A stretch of 64,000 nt of DNA from Linnemannia hyalina (lineage: Eukaryota > Mortierellomycota > Mortierellomycetes > Mortierellales > Mortierellaceae). The notes beneath the pieces were generated by a model. The model did no database searches. It was given only the letters and a program-made list of their open reading frames with translations, and had not been told where the DNA came from. Position 1 is the stretch's first letter. Every line of letters starts with the position of its first letter. A program made the position numbers and the translations under genes. The stretch is from NCBI GenBank assembly GCA_019671135.1, contig JAHRHY010000011.1, positions 1,798,001-1,862,000 of the forward strand, written 5' to 3'. Below, piece after piece: positions 43,126 to 56,548 of the stretch.

Positions 43126-45708
43126 ACGCACACTTTTGTTTTTGTGGTGTTTCGTTGCAAACTCTTGACTTTTTTTCTTTAATCAGTCGTTCAATTGGAA
43201 AAAGTAGAAAAACTGTCTGCGCGAAGACATGAAGAAAAAGGAAAAAAAAGGAGCACGGCCAATTGAGTGCAACAACAAACTATCAGCCAACAATCAAAAA
43301 GAATACAAACAATGGGCGTAGAAAAATAGGCCGGTCGGTAAAAAGAAAAAAGAATGCATTTCCCCTCCCTACTGGCCCATGGTGAGATGCGCGTCAGGTG
43401 TGTGCGCATACCAATATACCAGCCAATTTTTCCAAAGACCAAAAGCAAAATATCTGCAAACCCTTCCCCCCTCCCTTCGTCTCTTCCTTCCTCCTCTCCC
43501 CTCTTCTTCCTCCTCTCCCCTCTTCTTCCTCCTCTTCGTCTCCTCCTCTTTTTTTGTTGTGTTCTGGCAAGAAAGAATCAGAGTGGTTGTTGCCACCTTT
43601 CCCTTCCTTCTCTCGCTTTCCTTGTTACACCATTCCGTTATTCCACACGTTAACAACCACACCTGAAAAGTGGATATACCAACGAATAAAAAACGCGATT
43701 CAAAAGGGAAGCCTTTCGGCGAGTGAGCCTAATTAATCAATTGGAGTCATCCAACTGGCCAATGTGTGTGCCCTCATGTCCAAAGAAAAAGAGGAGCTGC
43801 TGGGATGGACGCTAGTAAAGAGTGGGTCTAGTGACATGAAAATAGAGGGAGCAGGACGGAGCAAAGTCGAGGCGCACCCTCCTCTTACACGACTGTCCGT
43901 CAAGTTTGAATAACGCGCTTACATGGGTTGTTGATTTCTGAACGAGGGAGAGAAAACCAGTGTCAGGATCCGGTGTAGTCAATAAAGGGGGGATAAGAGA
44001 AAGAGCAAGCTGATGAATGAAAAAGTTGACGCGTTGACTGGACTGACGACGGCTCCGGGGAATTTTTTTCTTTTTTCTTTTGGACAAGTGAGGACTAGGA
44101 TGTCGTGTTTGTAGTGAGAAGAGTGAGAGGGTTGGTTGTGACTAAAGAAGAAGAGAATCCAGGGTCAAACTGTATTCGAAAAGGAGAAGGCTCTAAAAGA
44201 AGGGCGATTAATGACCGAAGAAAAAGAGAAAAGAAGTGTTAACAACGCTTTTGTAAATCCCAAAGGGATTGACTCATTGGTAGGAATAAATGAATGAATC
44301 CTCCTTCCGATAATCCCTCGTCGTTCATTTCTATTCTTCCCCATGATAGGGTACTCCTTTCTTCTCTCCTCAGCAGTAGTATCGTTGGGTGCTGTTAGTA
44401 GTATGATCATGATCTTGAGTCCTTTCTGCAAAAACTCAATCGCACGAATACCAATGTTCAATAAAAAAAACTGGCGAGATACTTCTCCATTTGACATGTC
44501 TCCGTGGTTTGCTCATATGAGACGTAATGCCCGCCATGAATAAAGTTTTCTTCTATATGTCCTTTCATTCACTCTTTATCCTTTCTTTTCAAGGAGTTGA
44601 AGAGAACGCAAAGAAGAAGGGATGAGGAGGAGTGTTCTCAAAGGAGTAGGGGAAAGGAGAGAGAGAGAGAGAAGGTCCACAATGACGATAAGCTGCCGTG
44701 AGAGAGATGTATTGAGGATAACGATACCAATCGATTATCGTTGCATTGACAATACTTTTGGTTGTTTTTGTCCTTCCGCTACCAGCAAACAACAAGTTGT
44801 TTTTTCAAACAACCAACTGCAATCCATGTCTGTACCACGATTGTTTACTGCCGAAGTATAACAAAGGGTTTGATTGTTGTTTGCTGTTGTGCCTTTCAAA
44901 GCACATTCTATTAAGTGTGGTTTTTTGTTCGTCCTTGTTGGGGTTTCTTGTGTATGCAGAAGAATGTAACCATGGCCGAACCACTGACCCATTTTTTTTC
45001 TCTTTTGCCGCTTGTGCTTTGTGCTTTGTGTCTGACACCACAGCTCTCAGCTCTGCCTGACAAACTCGCGCTGCACTGCCCATTGTGCACTGTCTCTCAC
45101 TTTTGTTCCCGCTTCCCAGCAGACAAGGAGGAGTAAGTACCTACCCATCGTCTCATCTAGACTTTTTTTTCAACGCAACATAAACAAACAAGAGCAACCA
45201 AAAAGCAATCAGAACTTATCCGCCCACACATCTTTTCTTGACAGCACCATCCTTTTTCCTTCCTTTTCATGCCAATGGGTCATGTCGTGCAACCAAACAA
45301 CATGCGTAGTATTTTCTTTTTTTTAGGCCGACAGGGAAAAAACGATTGTCGTTATTGCTCAACAAAGGGGAGAGAAAGTGGGAAGAGAGAGAGGCAGATG
45401 GACGGTACTAGATCGACGTAGTTTTTGCTTGCGTTCCATTCAACCCTCTCAGCATGCATCTCATCGTCCTCCCCTTGTCTTCCTTTCTTCTTCCATCGCA
45501 CATTTCTCTCCCTTCTCTCTCGCTCGCTCTCCTTCCCTTTCCTTCCCGCTTTGTCTCCTCTCTCTGCATATGGGTCAAGTAAGCCGACATTAACATGGCA
45601 TATATTTTTCTCCCATCTTCTCTCTCACACAACATACAAATAAGGGGGTAAGGAAAAACAACAGGCAACACTTAGACGGACATGCAACATGCACGATGAC
45701 ACTCGAGT

Positions 45709-45737
45709 ACAAGCAACAAGCAACAAGCAACAAGCAA
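45709..45737. repeat. 7-bp tandem repeat (ACAAGCA)n
   Basis: About four tandem copies of a 7-bp unit (CAAGCAA phase) in the gene-free block. Confidence 0.8.
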
Positions 45738-46515
45738 TAAAATAAACAAAGGAAATCAGGAATGCAGGTTTTTATGTTCAACTCCAGGGGTAAGAAAAAA
45801 AGTGCACATGAGAAGTCAACGAGAGGGAGATGAACTTCGATTGTGTAGGGGCAATGTTAATGTACTCTGACACCAATACCAACACCTCATGTTACACTGC
45901 CCTCATACCCCTCGATTTTTCCTTCATTCTTTCTTTTTCGTAGTTTTCTCGTCCCTTTTACTTTTTCTACCTACCTGAGTAGAGGAGACACGATCGAGCG
46001 GGGGTGTTCAAGGAGGTATAGATAAAAAAACAAGCGAAATATATCCTTTTTATCTGCAGGGATCTTATATGAACAACATAAGGAGAGAGGAGACGAGGAA
46101 CAAGGAGAAGGAGGTGATGTTCATGATGAGTGTGGTATATCTGAACCTGGATATTCCCCAAGGAAATACATGTACTTACTGATGTACATTGCAATCGTCC
46201 CGTTCGTTGGGTGGTTGTTGTTTTTTTACTGAACACCACAACTACTAACTGACAACAAATACAAACAGCCATGAGGTTTTGGATCGTCCGATTGGCCCAC
46301 GCGAAAACGCGTTCCCTCTTCCGTTTTTGGGAGTCGTTTTTTTCCCTTCATTCTCAAACGCGTCATGCGTGGTTGCTAATCCACTCGGCTGTGGCGCACA
46401 AATACCCAGAGCAACCGGGAACAGTGATTCTAAACTGAGCCCTATCTCCCCCTCTCTACTCCCAACGCCCTTTCGCCACCATCAGTTAACAAATGGAGTC
46501 CCCCACCCTCCTTCG

Positions 46516-46597
46516 CCGACATCGATGCGCAGAGATATACTGACGCAGATACTCGTTAAGCTGATAGAGCAGTAAAACATATCTCCGCGGATGTCGG
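46516..46597. repeat. imperfect inverted repeat (hairpin-forming)
   Basis: The left arm CCGACATC...GAGATAT (46516-46538) is complementary to the right arm ATATCTC...GATGTCGG (46579-46597), giving 7-bp and 8-bp helices separated by an internal loop, with about 40 nt between arms. It lies in the gene-free block and could be a structured RNA element, an element end or chance. Confidence 0.5.
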
Positions 46598-49063
46598 ACG
46601 TGATCTAGTATGCGTTATTTTTTGTCGTTCGTTCCAGCTCAATCACCTTGTTGTTGTGTTGGTCTACGTTTGACAACCTCGCACTCCCTACTGACGCATG
46701 TCAACCAAAACTGTAACATACCAACGCTTTGTTTTTGTCCCCATTCAGCCCTACTACGCTCACTTGCGCTTGCCTTTTTTTTTAATTTTTTTTCCTAACT
46801 TTTGGTTTCATGCATGCACAAGAAAAAAAAAAAAAAAAGTCAGAAAACAACAAACGCCAGCCCCCTCCTTTTCCTATTTCCCTCCCCCTTTTGCTGTGTT
46901 TTTCTTTGTTGTTTGTCGAAGGTGTCACAAGCCTAGGAAGAAGCAAGCAAGACGGGTGAGGAGAAAGCGGACGTGGTTGAAAAAGGACAACGACGAAGGC
47001 ATGTCACACTCTCATCGACTTCTATCCCACCAAGCATATGCTGCTGGGGTTGTGTTGTTATTGTTGGCGGCGGCAGCAGATGCACGCTGACAGAAGAGGG
47101 GGGGGAAGGGGATGTGATAGGTAGAAAAGAAAGGAAGAAAAGAAAAAATGCAAGAGAAGGAAGGATGCTAACGTTTGCAGGATAGGGGATAAGGAGTAGG
47201 ACAAAAGATGGATGGGAGCACAAACGCACGTATTTGAGGAGGAGAAGTGTGAGAGAAAAACACGAAGAGTAAGACATAGCACACGAAAGGGGGAGGACAT
47301 GGATAAACAAACACACTCAGACAAGAGAAAATGTTGGGAAGGTGGAGAAGAAATTACTGTACCTGTTGGTATGTACAATGGTAGAAGGTATTTGCCGTTG
47401 AGAAGGTTGAGAAGGAGAAAGAAGAGGAAGACAGGAGAGGGTGTTGTGCTGAAAAAGAGAACGATGTGGAGAGAAAGTTTGGCTAGGTTTGTGGATGGAA
47501 GGAAAGAGACGAATTGCGAAAAAAGAGAAGAATGAGATGGACACCCAGATGAGAGAGAGTATATGCGGGCCCCTCATCCCCTCACTCTCCCCATCCCTCT
47601 CCCGGGGCAATACACGTCTTTGCGCGACGATGGAAACTGCGAGAGGCTCCAATCTTGATACCGGATAAAGAAGCAATGAGTGATGACTCCAGTATGACGA
47701 CTCGCTCCACCATGTCCGCCCTTCGTTAGCTGTCGAATGTGGTTCAAAAGTGACCACCGGTTGTTGCGCATTGATAGCTGCGACGCCGGCTGGAGCAGTA
47801 ACACGTCAATAGATGTTCTTGCTACCAGATTTCACCCGCCTATATCCATCCAACAACACCGCAACAGTCAACAGACTTTGCTTTTCTTCCGTCGCACACC
47901 TACTTCCCTCTCACTTGCAATTGACACCCTCCTACATACACAAACACAAACCCCCATGTCTCGCCCTAGTTCCTAGTCAAACCCCTTAGCTCTAAACCCT
48001 AGGTCATTCTCCTTTCTTTGACTTGTACGTATCTGCCCCTCCCCTCGCGTCCTAGTCTTCACGTCAACTCCGTTCTTACTGCCCATGATCGGGGAAATTC
48101 TGCAATCGCTCACAAATCCTGTGTACCCATGCACGGTACGTCCGTAAGCTGCATGAATGCCACAGACTCCTTTTTCCTTTTTCCTTCTTCCTTCCCTTTC
48201 ACTCACACCCCCTGCTTGTTCCTGCTTCCACCGGACCCTTATCAATGCGGCGACAAGAGTACAAACAAATCAAAAACAAAGAGTAAGAAAGGAGCATAGC
48301 TGACTGATATAGTATCGGATGTTTTCTTTGTCCTACTTCAACCCGCAGGTCCATTTTATGCATGACGGTGAATGGATACCGCTCCTGTCGTCTCTCTTCT
48401 CTTCTCTCACTCTCTCTGTGTCTCCTCTGTCCTTCTCTTCGTCTCACCCTCTCTTTTACTTCATTGTATTCGAAACGCTACTGTACAACAAAACACAAGC
48501 GATCAATTGCATCAACACAGAAGGATTTTGTGCAACCCCGAACCCAAGCGAACACAATATTCTTCTTTCTTCGTTGTTGATGCGTGAACAGACAAAAAAA
48601 AAAAAACTCTACCACGGACACTGACAAACACCGCATCCTGCATCTCTCTCACTTCTTGCTCCTGTGACCTTCCATCTCAGCGGAAAGTAACGGACACAAA
48701 CGACAAGAGAAAAACACGCCATGATCCAAAATAAACAACCCTCTGTAGGGTCTTGTTACTGTTCTTCTTGTGTAGTGAACAATCTACTGCGCGGTTCTGC
48801 GCAAGCCGAAAGGACAAAAACCTGCTTGAACTGTTTCTCGTTGCATCATGCATCACATTCTCATAACTGCTCACACTGCCTTTCCTAGACTCTACCACCT
48901 GTTCGTCTTCTTTCCACCTATCTCTCATCAATAGACCTCGCCATTCAACTCAAATCACGTTAGGTGTCTTTTACCCGTTTTTTTTTATTCAAATCACGAG
49001 TAGGTTCATGCAGGGGAAGGGAAGAGAAGGAGTAGGAGGAGGGCCAATTAACAACAAAGCACC

Positions 49064-52000
49064 CTACAATTCGAGCCACATGCCTCCGCAGATGCACGAT
49101 CGGTCATAGTTATGGTACCACAGCGTAGACGCAGCAATATCGGGTATGATGTTGTTGTTGTTGGTGTTGGTGTTCGTTCCTGCTCCCATAGCCATCGGTT
49201 GTGACATGAGGCGTCGCTGGCTTGGCTTTGTATTCGCACTCGTATTTGTCGAGATTTGATGGCATCTATTCGATTTCAAAGAATAAAACAAAACGCGTTA
49301 GAAACAGCACGCCCAACGAAAATTAAATACACCTTGGCATAGCATAAAGGTAGTACCTGATGCACTGCCGGCCACGACCAGAGGACTTGTACTTCTTGGC
49401 CTTGCGAATAGGATCGACTCCAGATCGTCTCTTCCTGACCTGTGCCTCAATCTCGGTTTGTGATGGCTCTCCATCTTCAAAGGGACTAGACGGCACGACC
49501 ACTGGCTCGATTTTCCCCTCCAAACCTTGCAATGCCAATCGACCTATTGTTATTGGCTCTACATGTGCTGAGTTTGGATCAGATCCTTCGTCCGCTAAGA
49601 TTGGCAGTAGAGTCCATTCTGACCGCGTCCTGGTTGAAATCGATTTGGATTCTTGGAGGAGCCACAACGACGATGGGTTCAAGGTAGCCAGCGAAGACCT
49701 CCTGCTGCCACCGTTGCTGCGTTGCACCGGGTTCCTGTATTCCCACATTTCCTCATCGCTGTCTCCTTCCTCGTCGTCCTCATCTCCATCGTCCTCCAGC
49801 ATGGCGTCATCTTCAGTTACCACATTGGCGGTTAGACCATCCAGTTGGAGCCGTAGTTGTCCTTGGAGAGCCACGCTCCAATTGTTCCAGATTGCCTTCA
49901 GATTCAACAGCCCATCATCTTGGCTGTCATTAGAAGGCCCTGCCATGTCATCGTCCCGCTCCTCGTGCGTCAAGCCCCAGATGGTTCGCGAACCCAGATT
50001 GGATGGCGTAGTCCCATCCAGTGTTCCTCCATGATGAACTGATCCAGCAGTGGCCATCGTCGAAGAGTTATCCACCAACCCGTGACCCATGGATCGGAGT
50101 GCTGGGTCAATCGACTGATGTGACATGGGCAATTCGCCGGGCGACTCGGTAAACACCCTCATCGACACAGGACCCGTTCTCCCTGAGACACCGCTGATCG
50201 ACCCTCTAGATCCCGTTGATATGGTGCTCGTGTTGGAAGGGTGGTGTTGAAGAAGCGGGAACTGTTGGCGGCCGAGGTTGGGAGACGCGTTGATGGGCGA
50301 AATAACACGAGGCTTGAGAGCATTTGCTGGGTCGATGCGGCAGCGTGAAGGATGCATGGCGGCGACCTTTTCTCCCGATCCTGACCTGGACGAATAGAGC
50401 GTCTGGGCGGGCTCAATGTCCAGCCAATGAATGGTCGAAAACATGAGTCGATTCATGTCCCATACTGTCGGGTATCTTCTGGTGATCATCTTCAGCTCCG
50501 TCTTTGATTGAGCTAACGATGCACTGCCGCTTGACGGGACGATACCTTTGATGAAAACAATGTGATCCGAGGCGGACTTATCCAGAATCCCGCTTTCGCC
50601 AGTCCGATGCAAGGTGCCGTTGATACCGTTCGGCCGTGTGATATCAACGTGATGGCCAATTCCACTCAGATCCCGAAGCATGGACTTGAGAATGCCAATC
50701 TTGAGTGGACAACGCGTGAACGTCGCCTCAGCATGGCTAGACAGGATGGCGATGTTGATGTCCTTAATGGCGATTGCCTCTGGAATGGTCATCGAATTGG
50801 TGTGGTTGTTGACTTTTTCCTGTCCTGGCACTGTTGGCGCTTCAATGGCTCCTCCGGTCTGGACCACATTGGTGTAGAGTTGTTCCCGCACCCGAACGTA
50901 AGCGTGAAACTGCTCTAGCAAGATCAAGACTGAACGCAAGGTCTTTTTGGCGCGGCTGTGATAAAGGAAGCACAAAATGCTTGGTGCGGGTGTCGAGGTG
51001 CCAGGGCTGTGTCCGCTAGCAGCACCATGTGAAACACTGGATGTCGGTCCCTGCTTGATTTTCCGGTTGAGAAACACAGCCAGCTCACGGAAGAGGATCG
51101 TGCAAAAGTCCAGGACCCATCCACAGAGCGGGAAAAGCGACCAAAGAGCATCGGTGTTGAATGCAAGCGGTTTCTGTCCTGCTGCCACGTTCGATCCTGG
51201 TTCCATGTGAGCCGCCACAGTCGCTGCGTCTGAGGTACAGCATCCCAAGAACACCTCGCCGATGGACTGAAGGTGTAAGAGAGCACTGGTTGCCCGATAT
51301 TGAACTAGTTTCCGAGGAAGCGACTGGAACAACACCAGTTGCAACGACAGCATCCGACGCAACACTGAGGCTCGCGGCAAGAATGGTTCGAGAACACTAG
51401 AGTCCTCTGCGCCGTTGATAGAGTCGTAATATTTGAATACGCCCTCGATAAACTGATCCGGTAGTTCTATAGACATGAAAACGGTGGTTAAAGATCTCAA
51501 CGATTCAATCATGTCCATTGCTTTGTCGATTGTGTAATGGGACAGCAAAGCCCTTACGATTATCGTTGGAAACTCTGGCAGCCTTGACGATGATCGACAC
51601 AATGTCGGAGTAATCCCACTCGTTCAAAACAGCCACGACTGCATGTCGGACCAGTACATCCACCTCCAGGTCGTATCCCGATGTCTCTGAGGTGAAGGAG
51701 CTCGAAATATGGCCATTGAGCGACAAGGTGTTGAGAGCAAATCCGTTGGGCGATGCGCTGATCGCCACCAAGGGGCACCCGTCCTGCTCTCTGCGGAATC
51801 CGTCTGAAAGAGTAGGCAAAGCATCTGTAAGTCCTGGGAACCGGCTATCAACAAAGACATTTCTCAGTGTTAGTCTACTGTTACTCTCCCTGCTGAAAGA
51901 CCACTGGTCGTCGAATGATATCCTTGCGTTACCTCTCCAAACCAAGTAGGCTGCCGTCTGAAAAGCCCACCAAGACTTCTCTACTCCGAGGGACATATGA

Positions 52001-54037
52001 AAGAGCTGTAATGAACTTGTCCTTGAACTGCCGCTCTCCAAGCATAACAAACGTCTATTGTGACAACAGAACGTAATACAGGCGTCAATAATTTCGGCCG
52101 CATATCCTCACAGAGCGTTTTCCGCGAAACACGAAATGCGCTGGCAATGTTTACCAATGAAGGATGTCCGGAAAGGACCTCGTTTCTTCGCGTCGAAAGC
52201 TCCTGGAATGCCGGATGGAATCCCATGATCTTGGATGCCACCTCCCACACCACAACCTGACATTGATATGTCGCCTCTCCAGAACTGAGTTCTGTCGCCG
52301 TTAAAAAATGTGAAAGTGAAATACGCATTAGTAAATGAATAACAAGACGACGATCTACTTCAACCTATCCAAAATATGTGGAAACCAAAGCGCCTGGTTA
52401 CCTTCCCTAGATCCAAGACCGACTGCAACGGCAAAGGATCTTGTTGGTGTACTTGGCAAAAGCTGCAGATGTTGTACTACATTTGGCATCATGACCGATC
52501 CTGGACTCGTCAGAGGATTTGAGAGGTGGAGAACAGCCAACGCGTCGCAACGGAATGTCTGTTCTGGCGAAAATCGGAGATCGATATTGTAAAGGTTCAC
52601 TGTGGAAGGCAGAATGCCGTTACTGTGTGTCACCAGGTGAAACCCGTCCGCTATTACACATAGAGCAACGTCTGGTCAGTCTTCTGCACTTATTGACTGT
52701 CAAGAAGAGATAAAATCTGGGACGTGAAGAGAATGTTCCTGTCCGATATATCACTTACCACTACTCATCATGGATCCATGAGATATCCTTGAAGCTGTAA
52801 TGTCCTCGTTAGCAGACTGCCGTGGAATCCCTGTGGAAATGTGGGTGAACACCTGTCCTGCTGGCTTGAACACTGTCGTCAACTAAAACACCAGTGTCGA
52901 ATATAACATTTAACATTGCATGTTAATTGTGTGCCTCTGCCTGGCGCCATCCACTTCGACAATTGATCCTCAAGTGCTTGGTTCTACCTGGCCATCCGAA
53001 GACAGAAGGACTAGTGATAGTGGGCCTCTCGCCCGTCCTGTTCGTTCACGCTCGAACTTTGTCGTATTGGTTGATCCATCCGTCTTTGCGACATACTATT
53101 TACAAAGATAATATTGAGTTATGAGCACGTTTTTTTAACGCCGTACATGAATCGGTTTTTATAGAGATAAAAGTGCAATTGCTACTCACTGTTCTATCGG
53201 GGTTGATCCATTCACAGCAGACGACCGGGTTGAATAAGACGAACACGTACACCGGGAGCCACGCATTCAGATATCTCTAATGAAAAGGTGAAATCGAACA
53301 CAGAGCTGCGATCGTTAGATTCCATGCATTCTTCCATGCATTCTTTCCAAGCATTCTTTCCAAGTGTTCATCCCTCTCCATAAAACAAAACTCTGCCCCC
53401 GCATGTTGATCCAATTGAGAAAGAAAAAAAAGTAAAAACGTACTTTGTTGGCCCAGATGACGATCTTGCCCTTCTCGTCAATTGACACAAAATGGTTTCC
53501 TGCGTGGTTCCATAGGACGTGGGTGATATTGCTCTGACCGTGATATGTCGAAACGTCCTCGATACATGTATCCCATAGCTGTGCCTTGTCCTCTTTTGTC
53601 AGCAACAACGATAGGAACCTCAACGATGGACTATTGTTATTTTAATTGACACGACAGTTAGTGAGAATGTTCCGTTGTGGGGTGTGTTTTATGAGTGATA
53701 GCTTTTTTTTTTGCTCGAGCTGAACTTACTTCATCAAGCCGGGCACTTTTCTATCAGGCACCCAAGACGGTGTGATGGCCATGTTCTTGCAAGACCATGC
53801 GATGGGTCTAAAAAAAACGCGTTTGTTGTTGATTGTTGATTGGTACAAGGAGGATCAATAAACTGATTCGTCAGTGTTTCTCCCATCGAGTTGTGCTGTC
53901 GTCAGAGGCGTTAATTAGCCTGTAGTTATTGTTTACCTCTGGCGGCAACCGTGCCTCTGGGATGAGTAGAGACCATCGACAGAGAGGTTGGGCGGGAGAA
54001 AGGATGTGAGGGTCTTTTCGAGGTCGACGGTCGCCAT
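49064..54037 (-). CDS. MED16: Mediator complex subunit 16 (Med16/Sin4-like)
   Basis: Eleven exons encode 1242 aa: 54037-53937, 53807-53730, 53630-53444, 53276-53190, 52882-52759, 52650-52402, 52291-52155, 52054-51933, 51889-51558, 51466-49357 and 49265-49064. Med16 is a tail-module subunit of Mediator, which links activators to RNA polymerase II. The N-terminal half reads as a WD/beta-propeller: RPIAWSCKNMAITP, ITHVLWNHAGNHFVSIDEKG, KIVIWANK, CQVVVWEVAS and VLVGFSDGSL. The large exon 10 is helical with acidic and Ser-rich insertions. The C-terminus shows the Med16 signature, a Cys pair (QCIRCH) followed some 60 residues later by CICGGMW, probably a zinc knuckle. It is longer than the yeast or human proteins, largely through low-complexity inserts. 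Junctions were chosen by frame continuity; the 43-nt intron 8 has a tandem CAGCAG acceptor (40 or 43 nt). Confidence 0.87.
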
Positions 54038-54639
54038 TGGGTGGAATTAGGAAGTTGGAGAGGGGGAAGGAGAGGTGCCGTTTTCCTAGTCGAATCGATG
54101 GTTGTTCCTGGCAAGAGACGATGGATTGTTCCTCGGCCACTAGCGACTCTTTTTGTTTTTTTTTTCCTTGTGTTGCTCGTCAATGATATGAAGATGGGCG
54201 TCCAAAGGGAAAAGTAAGATGTGCAAAAGTCAAAGTGATGCGAAAAGGCAGGGGCAAAAAAGAATGGAATAAACGAGAAAAGAAGAAAGAAGTGAATTGC
54301 GTTTGGCTCTTTTGCCGCACGCCTTTTTATTTCACACAGTAACTAAGGGAACTCAGGGCGGGTTGGTTGGTTGGGCGGGTGGCTTTGGCTCAATCCTCAA
54401 CCTCTCCATCCTCAAATTCGATTTGGATTTCGAATGATCGGTGGCACTCCACACTGTCCACAGCACGCGGCATGTCTCTCAGCTCTAGATATTTTTAAAA
54501 AGCAAAGTACATTTTGGAAAAAGAAAGAACTATGGTACATACACAGACAAGAAACTGTTACTGCTATCAACTACAAACGACAACAACAAACAAAAGGAGG
54601 AACGCGACTAAAATAGGTATTTCATAGCATCATATCCAT
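54038..54639. other. intergenic between Med16 start and MATH gene stop
   Basis: 602 bp of promoter region for Med16 and 3' flank of the MATH gene. The part near the Med16 ATG is unremarkable. No TATA box or other gene was seen. Confidence 0.5.
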
Positions 54640-56548
54640 TCACAGCTCATGGAAGATAACTCCTGCAACAATGTTCATCTCCCCTTCCACCTCGTCCTCA
54701 TCATCAAAGAACATCGTCTGCTTCTTGACCACATCCAAGACACTCTTCCTCAACACGAACCTAGGGAACCCAAGGCCACCCTCGCTGCCAGAGAACCACT
54801 CGACAAGATCCTGCTTAGCGATACAGTCGCCTGCCTCGGTGGCAACAAACAACGTGACGTGGCGTCGAGTCATGGGCAACGACATACCCGAGACAGATCG
54901 TCGAGAGCCAGACGAGACAGACGACCGCGAAGTGAACGGGGCAGGGACAGAGCTGCTAAAGGCTGCTACCGCTGCGGCGTTGTTGGCGTTTGCGCCGGGG
55001 ATGACAGATAAACGTCGGTTCGTGACGGGTCCAGTGTTCTCCTGCTGAAGGTAAAGTCCAACATACTCGCTATCACGGTGGCGATCACCTCGGCCATGCT
55101 ATTGTAAAGAAAACCAGTAAAGAAGGTAATAAGGATAGGTTAGAAAATAAGGATCAAATATAACTCCGAGGCATGGGGTGACAAGAAGAAAACCACAACG
55201 AAACAAGAGAGATCCCGTGGCTATAATTCCTGTGTGCACAACGTGCGAAGAATACTGCGGGTATATCCAGAGTCGGTTGTAGTTGTGCAAGGGTCAGGAA
55301 GGATAATAAGAAGAGAAGAGAGAGAGAGAGGGAGAGAGGGAGAGAGGGAGAGAGGGAGAGGGAGAAGGAGGGAAAGAGAGAGAGAGAAAGAGAGACATGA
55401 ACGCCGTCAGTTTGAAAGTGCCGAAGCCTTCTCAATCTCATTGCTTTGCTCGCTTGTTTTCGCTTTGCTTTTTGAACAAAAACATAAAAACAAACGGTGA
55501 CGATCTTGCGTTTCTGACGATATGCTACATGTACTGGACCTGTGGCCAGGTAAAAGGAATAGTGTGTGTGTTCGTACGAGAGGTTACTTACAGGATAGAG
55601 ACGAAGGCGCCAGGATGATTTGACTGGCCCAGCCTGAGACTGCAAGACACTGTCGGTTGGAATAGACGACGCGTCGCTGTTGTTAGTGCTGTTGGTGGCG
55701 ATGGGTGCTGCAAGTCCTGCTGTAGGTGCGGTGTCCTTGATGTCAAAGACGGGAGATCGGATAAATCGGTCCGAAAAGGAGAACTCGCTGAGCTTTCCGA
55801 GGGCCCAGAAGTAAGCCTTTTCGGTGGCGTGTGACCTCATATGCTGGCGGACATTGTTGCGAATGAGTTCGTCGACGAGGGCCGAGTCTGAGCAAGGGAC
55901 CGGGAAGGCAGCAGTGGCGGATCCGGGTGGAGTCTGCATGGACATGGAAGAGAAGGAGGATCGCTTGAAGGAGTGCGAGTTTGAAAAGGAGTTGAATGGA
56001 CTCTGAGGAGGAGTCCTTCTGGCGTGGTGGGAGCGCTGTTGCTGGGGGATAGGGATGGGCGAGAGGAGAAGGTGGAAGGAGAGGTCCTCTTCAGCGTCGG
56101 GTGTGTGGTGGTGCAAATGCGAGCTCCTGCGGCCACTCGACTTGTTCTTGCTGACTGCAACGGGGACTGCAACGGGGGAAGGCATGGCTGAAGAAGACGA
56201 AGGTGCTTGTGGTTGACGACGATCATTGATGGATGGATCGTCCTTGGACGAGAGACTGAGACCGCGTTCGCGTTCGCGTTCACCATCACTCTCATCGCTC
56301 ACTTCAGGGCTTGGGTGTGCACTCACAAAGGGGACGACTGACTCGGCCGTAGTCGAGGTGGCGTTCTTGGACAGGGAATGCACCGAGGGCAGCGAGGTAT
56401 CGTAGCCAACCATCTCATCCAAATCGATATCCATATCACGGTCATCAAAGCCCATATCGAGTGGATGTTGCTGCTGCAAGAGATTCAGCTTCAAGTGCGA
56501 GGCGCCTCGCGAGCGAAGGGAAGGGCGCTCTTGGGCAAAGTCGGTCAT
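54640..56548 (-). CDS. MATH-domain protein
   Basis: Two exons, 56548-55592 and 55098-54640, encode 471 aa; the junction LRLYP|HGRGD (GTAAGT...AATAG) is in frame. After a Ser/Pro/His-rich, probably disordered N-terminal half, a MATH (meprin/TRAF-C homology) fold starts at about residue 243: YFWALGKLSEF, RFIRSPVFDI, SSWRLRLYP, SEYVGLYLQ, HVTLFVATEAGD and LGFPRFVLRKSVL, the expected order of strands ending in the GFP(K/R)F motif. MATH domains bind short Ser/Thr-rich or acidic peptides and often recruit substrates to ubiquitin ligases or proteases. No BTB, RING or protease domain is seen, so it may be a free adaptor. An upstream in-frame Met at 56599 is possible but adds a Cys-rich, unconserved-looking stretch. 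The 493-nt intron contains a GA-rich repeat. Confidence 0.82.
55311..55394. repeat. GA/GGGA-rich repeat in MATH-gene intron
   Basis: About 84 bp of GAGA and GGGA units, CT-rich on the transcribed sense strand, within the 493-nt intron. Confidence 0.85.

Larger units (their letters stand above)
43126..49063. other. gene-free block, 5.9 kb
   Basis: No frame on either strand has convincing protein composition; the longer ones are artefacts of CT- or GA-rich sequence. The block holds homopolymer and pyrimidine tracts (for example 43460-43560, 45480-45560, 48400-48470), a 7-bp tandem repeat at 45709-45737, and a more complex island at about 46260-46640 with an imperfect inverted repeat. It may contain non-coding transcripts or distal regulatory sequence for the Myb gene, but nothing can be named. 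Confidence 0.5.

Noticed and set aside
43460..43666. Overlapping plus-strand frames of about 100 codons
   Set aside because: Generated by CTTCCTCCT-type pyrimidine repeats; three frames are open at once, as expected for low-complexity sequence.
46299..46312. ACGCGAAAACGCGT as a cell-cycle (MBF/E2F-like) control site
   Set aside because: ACGCGT cores occur at several unrelated places in the window, and no start codon lies nearby.
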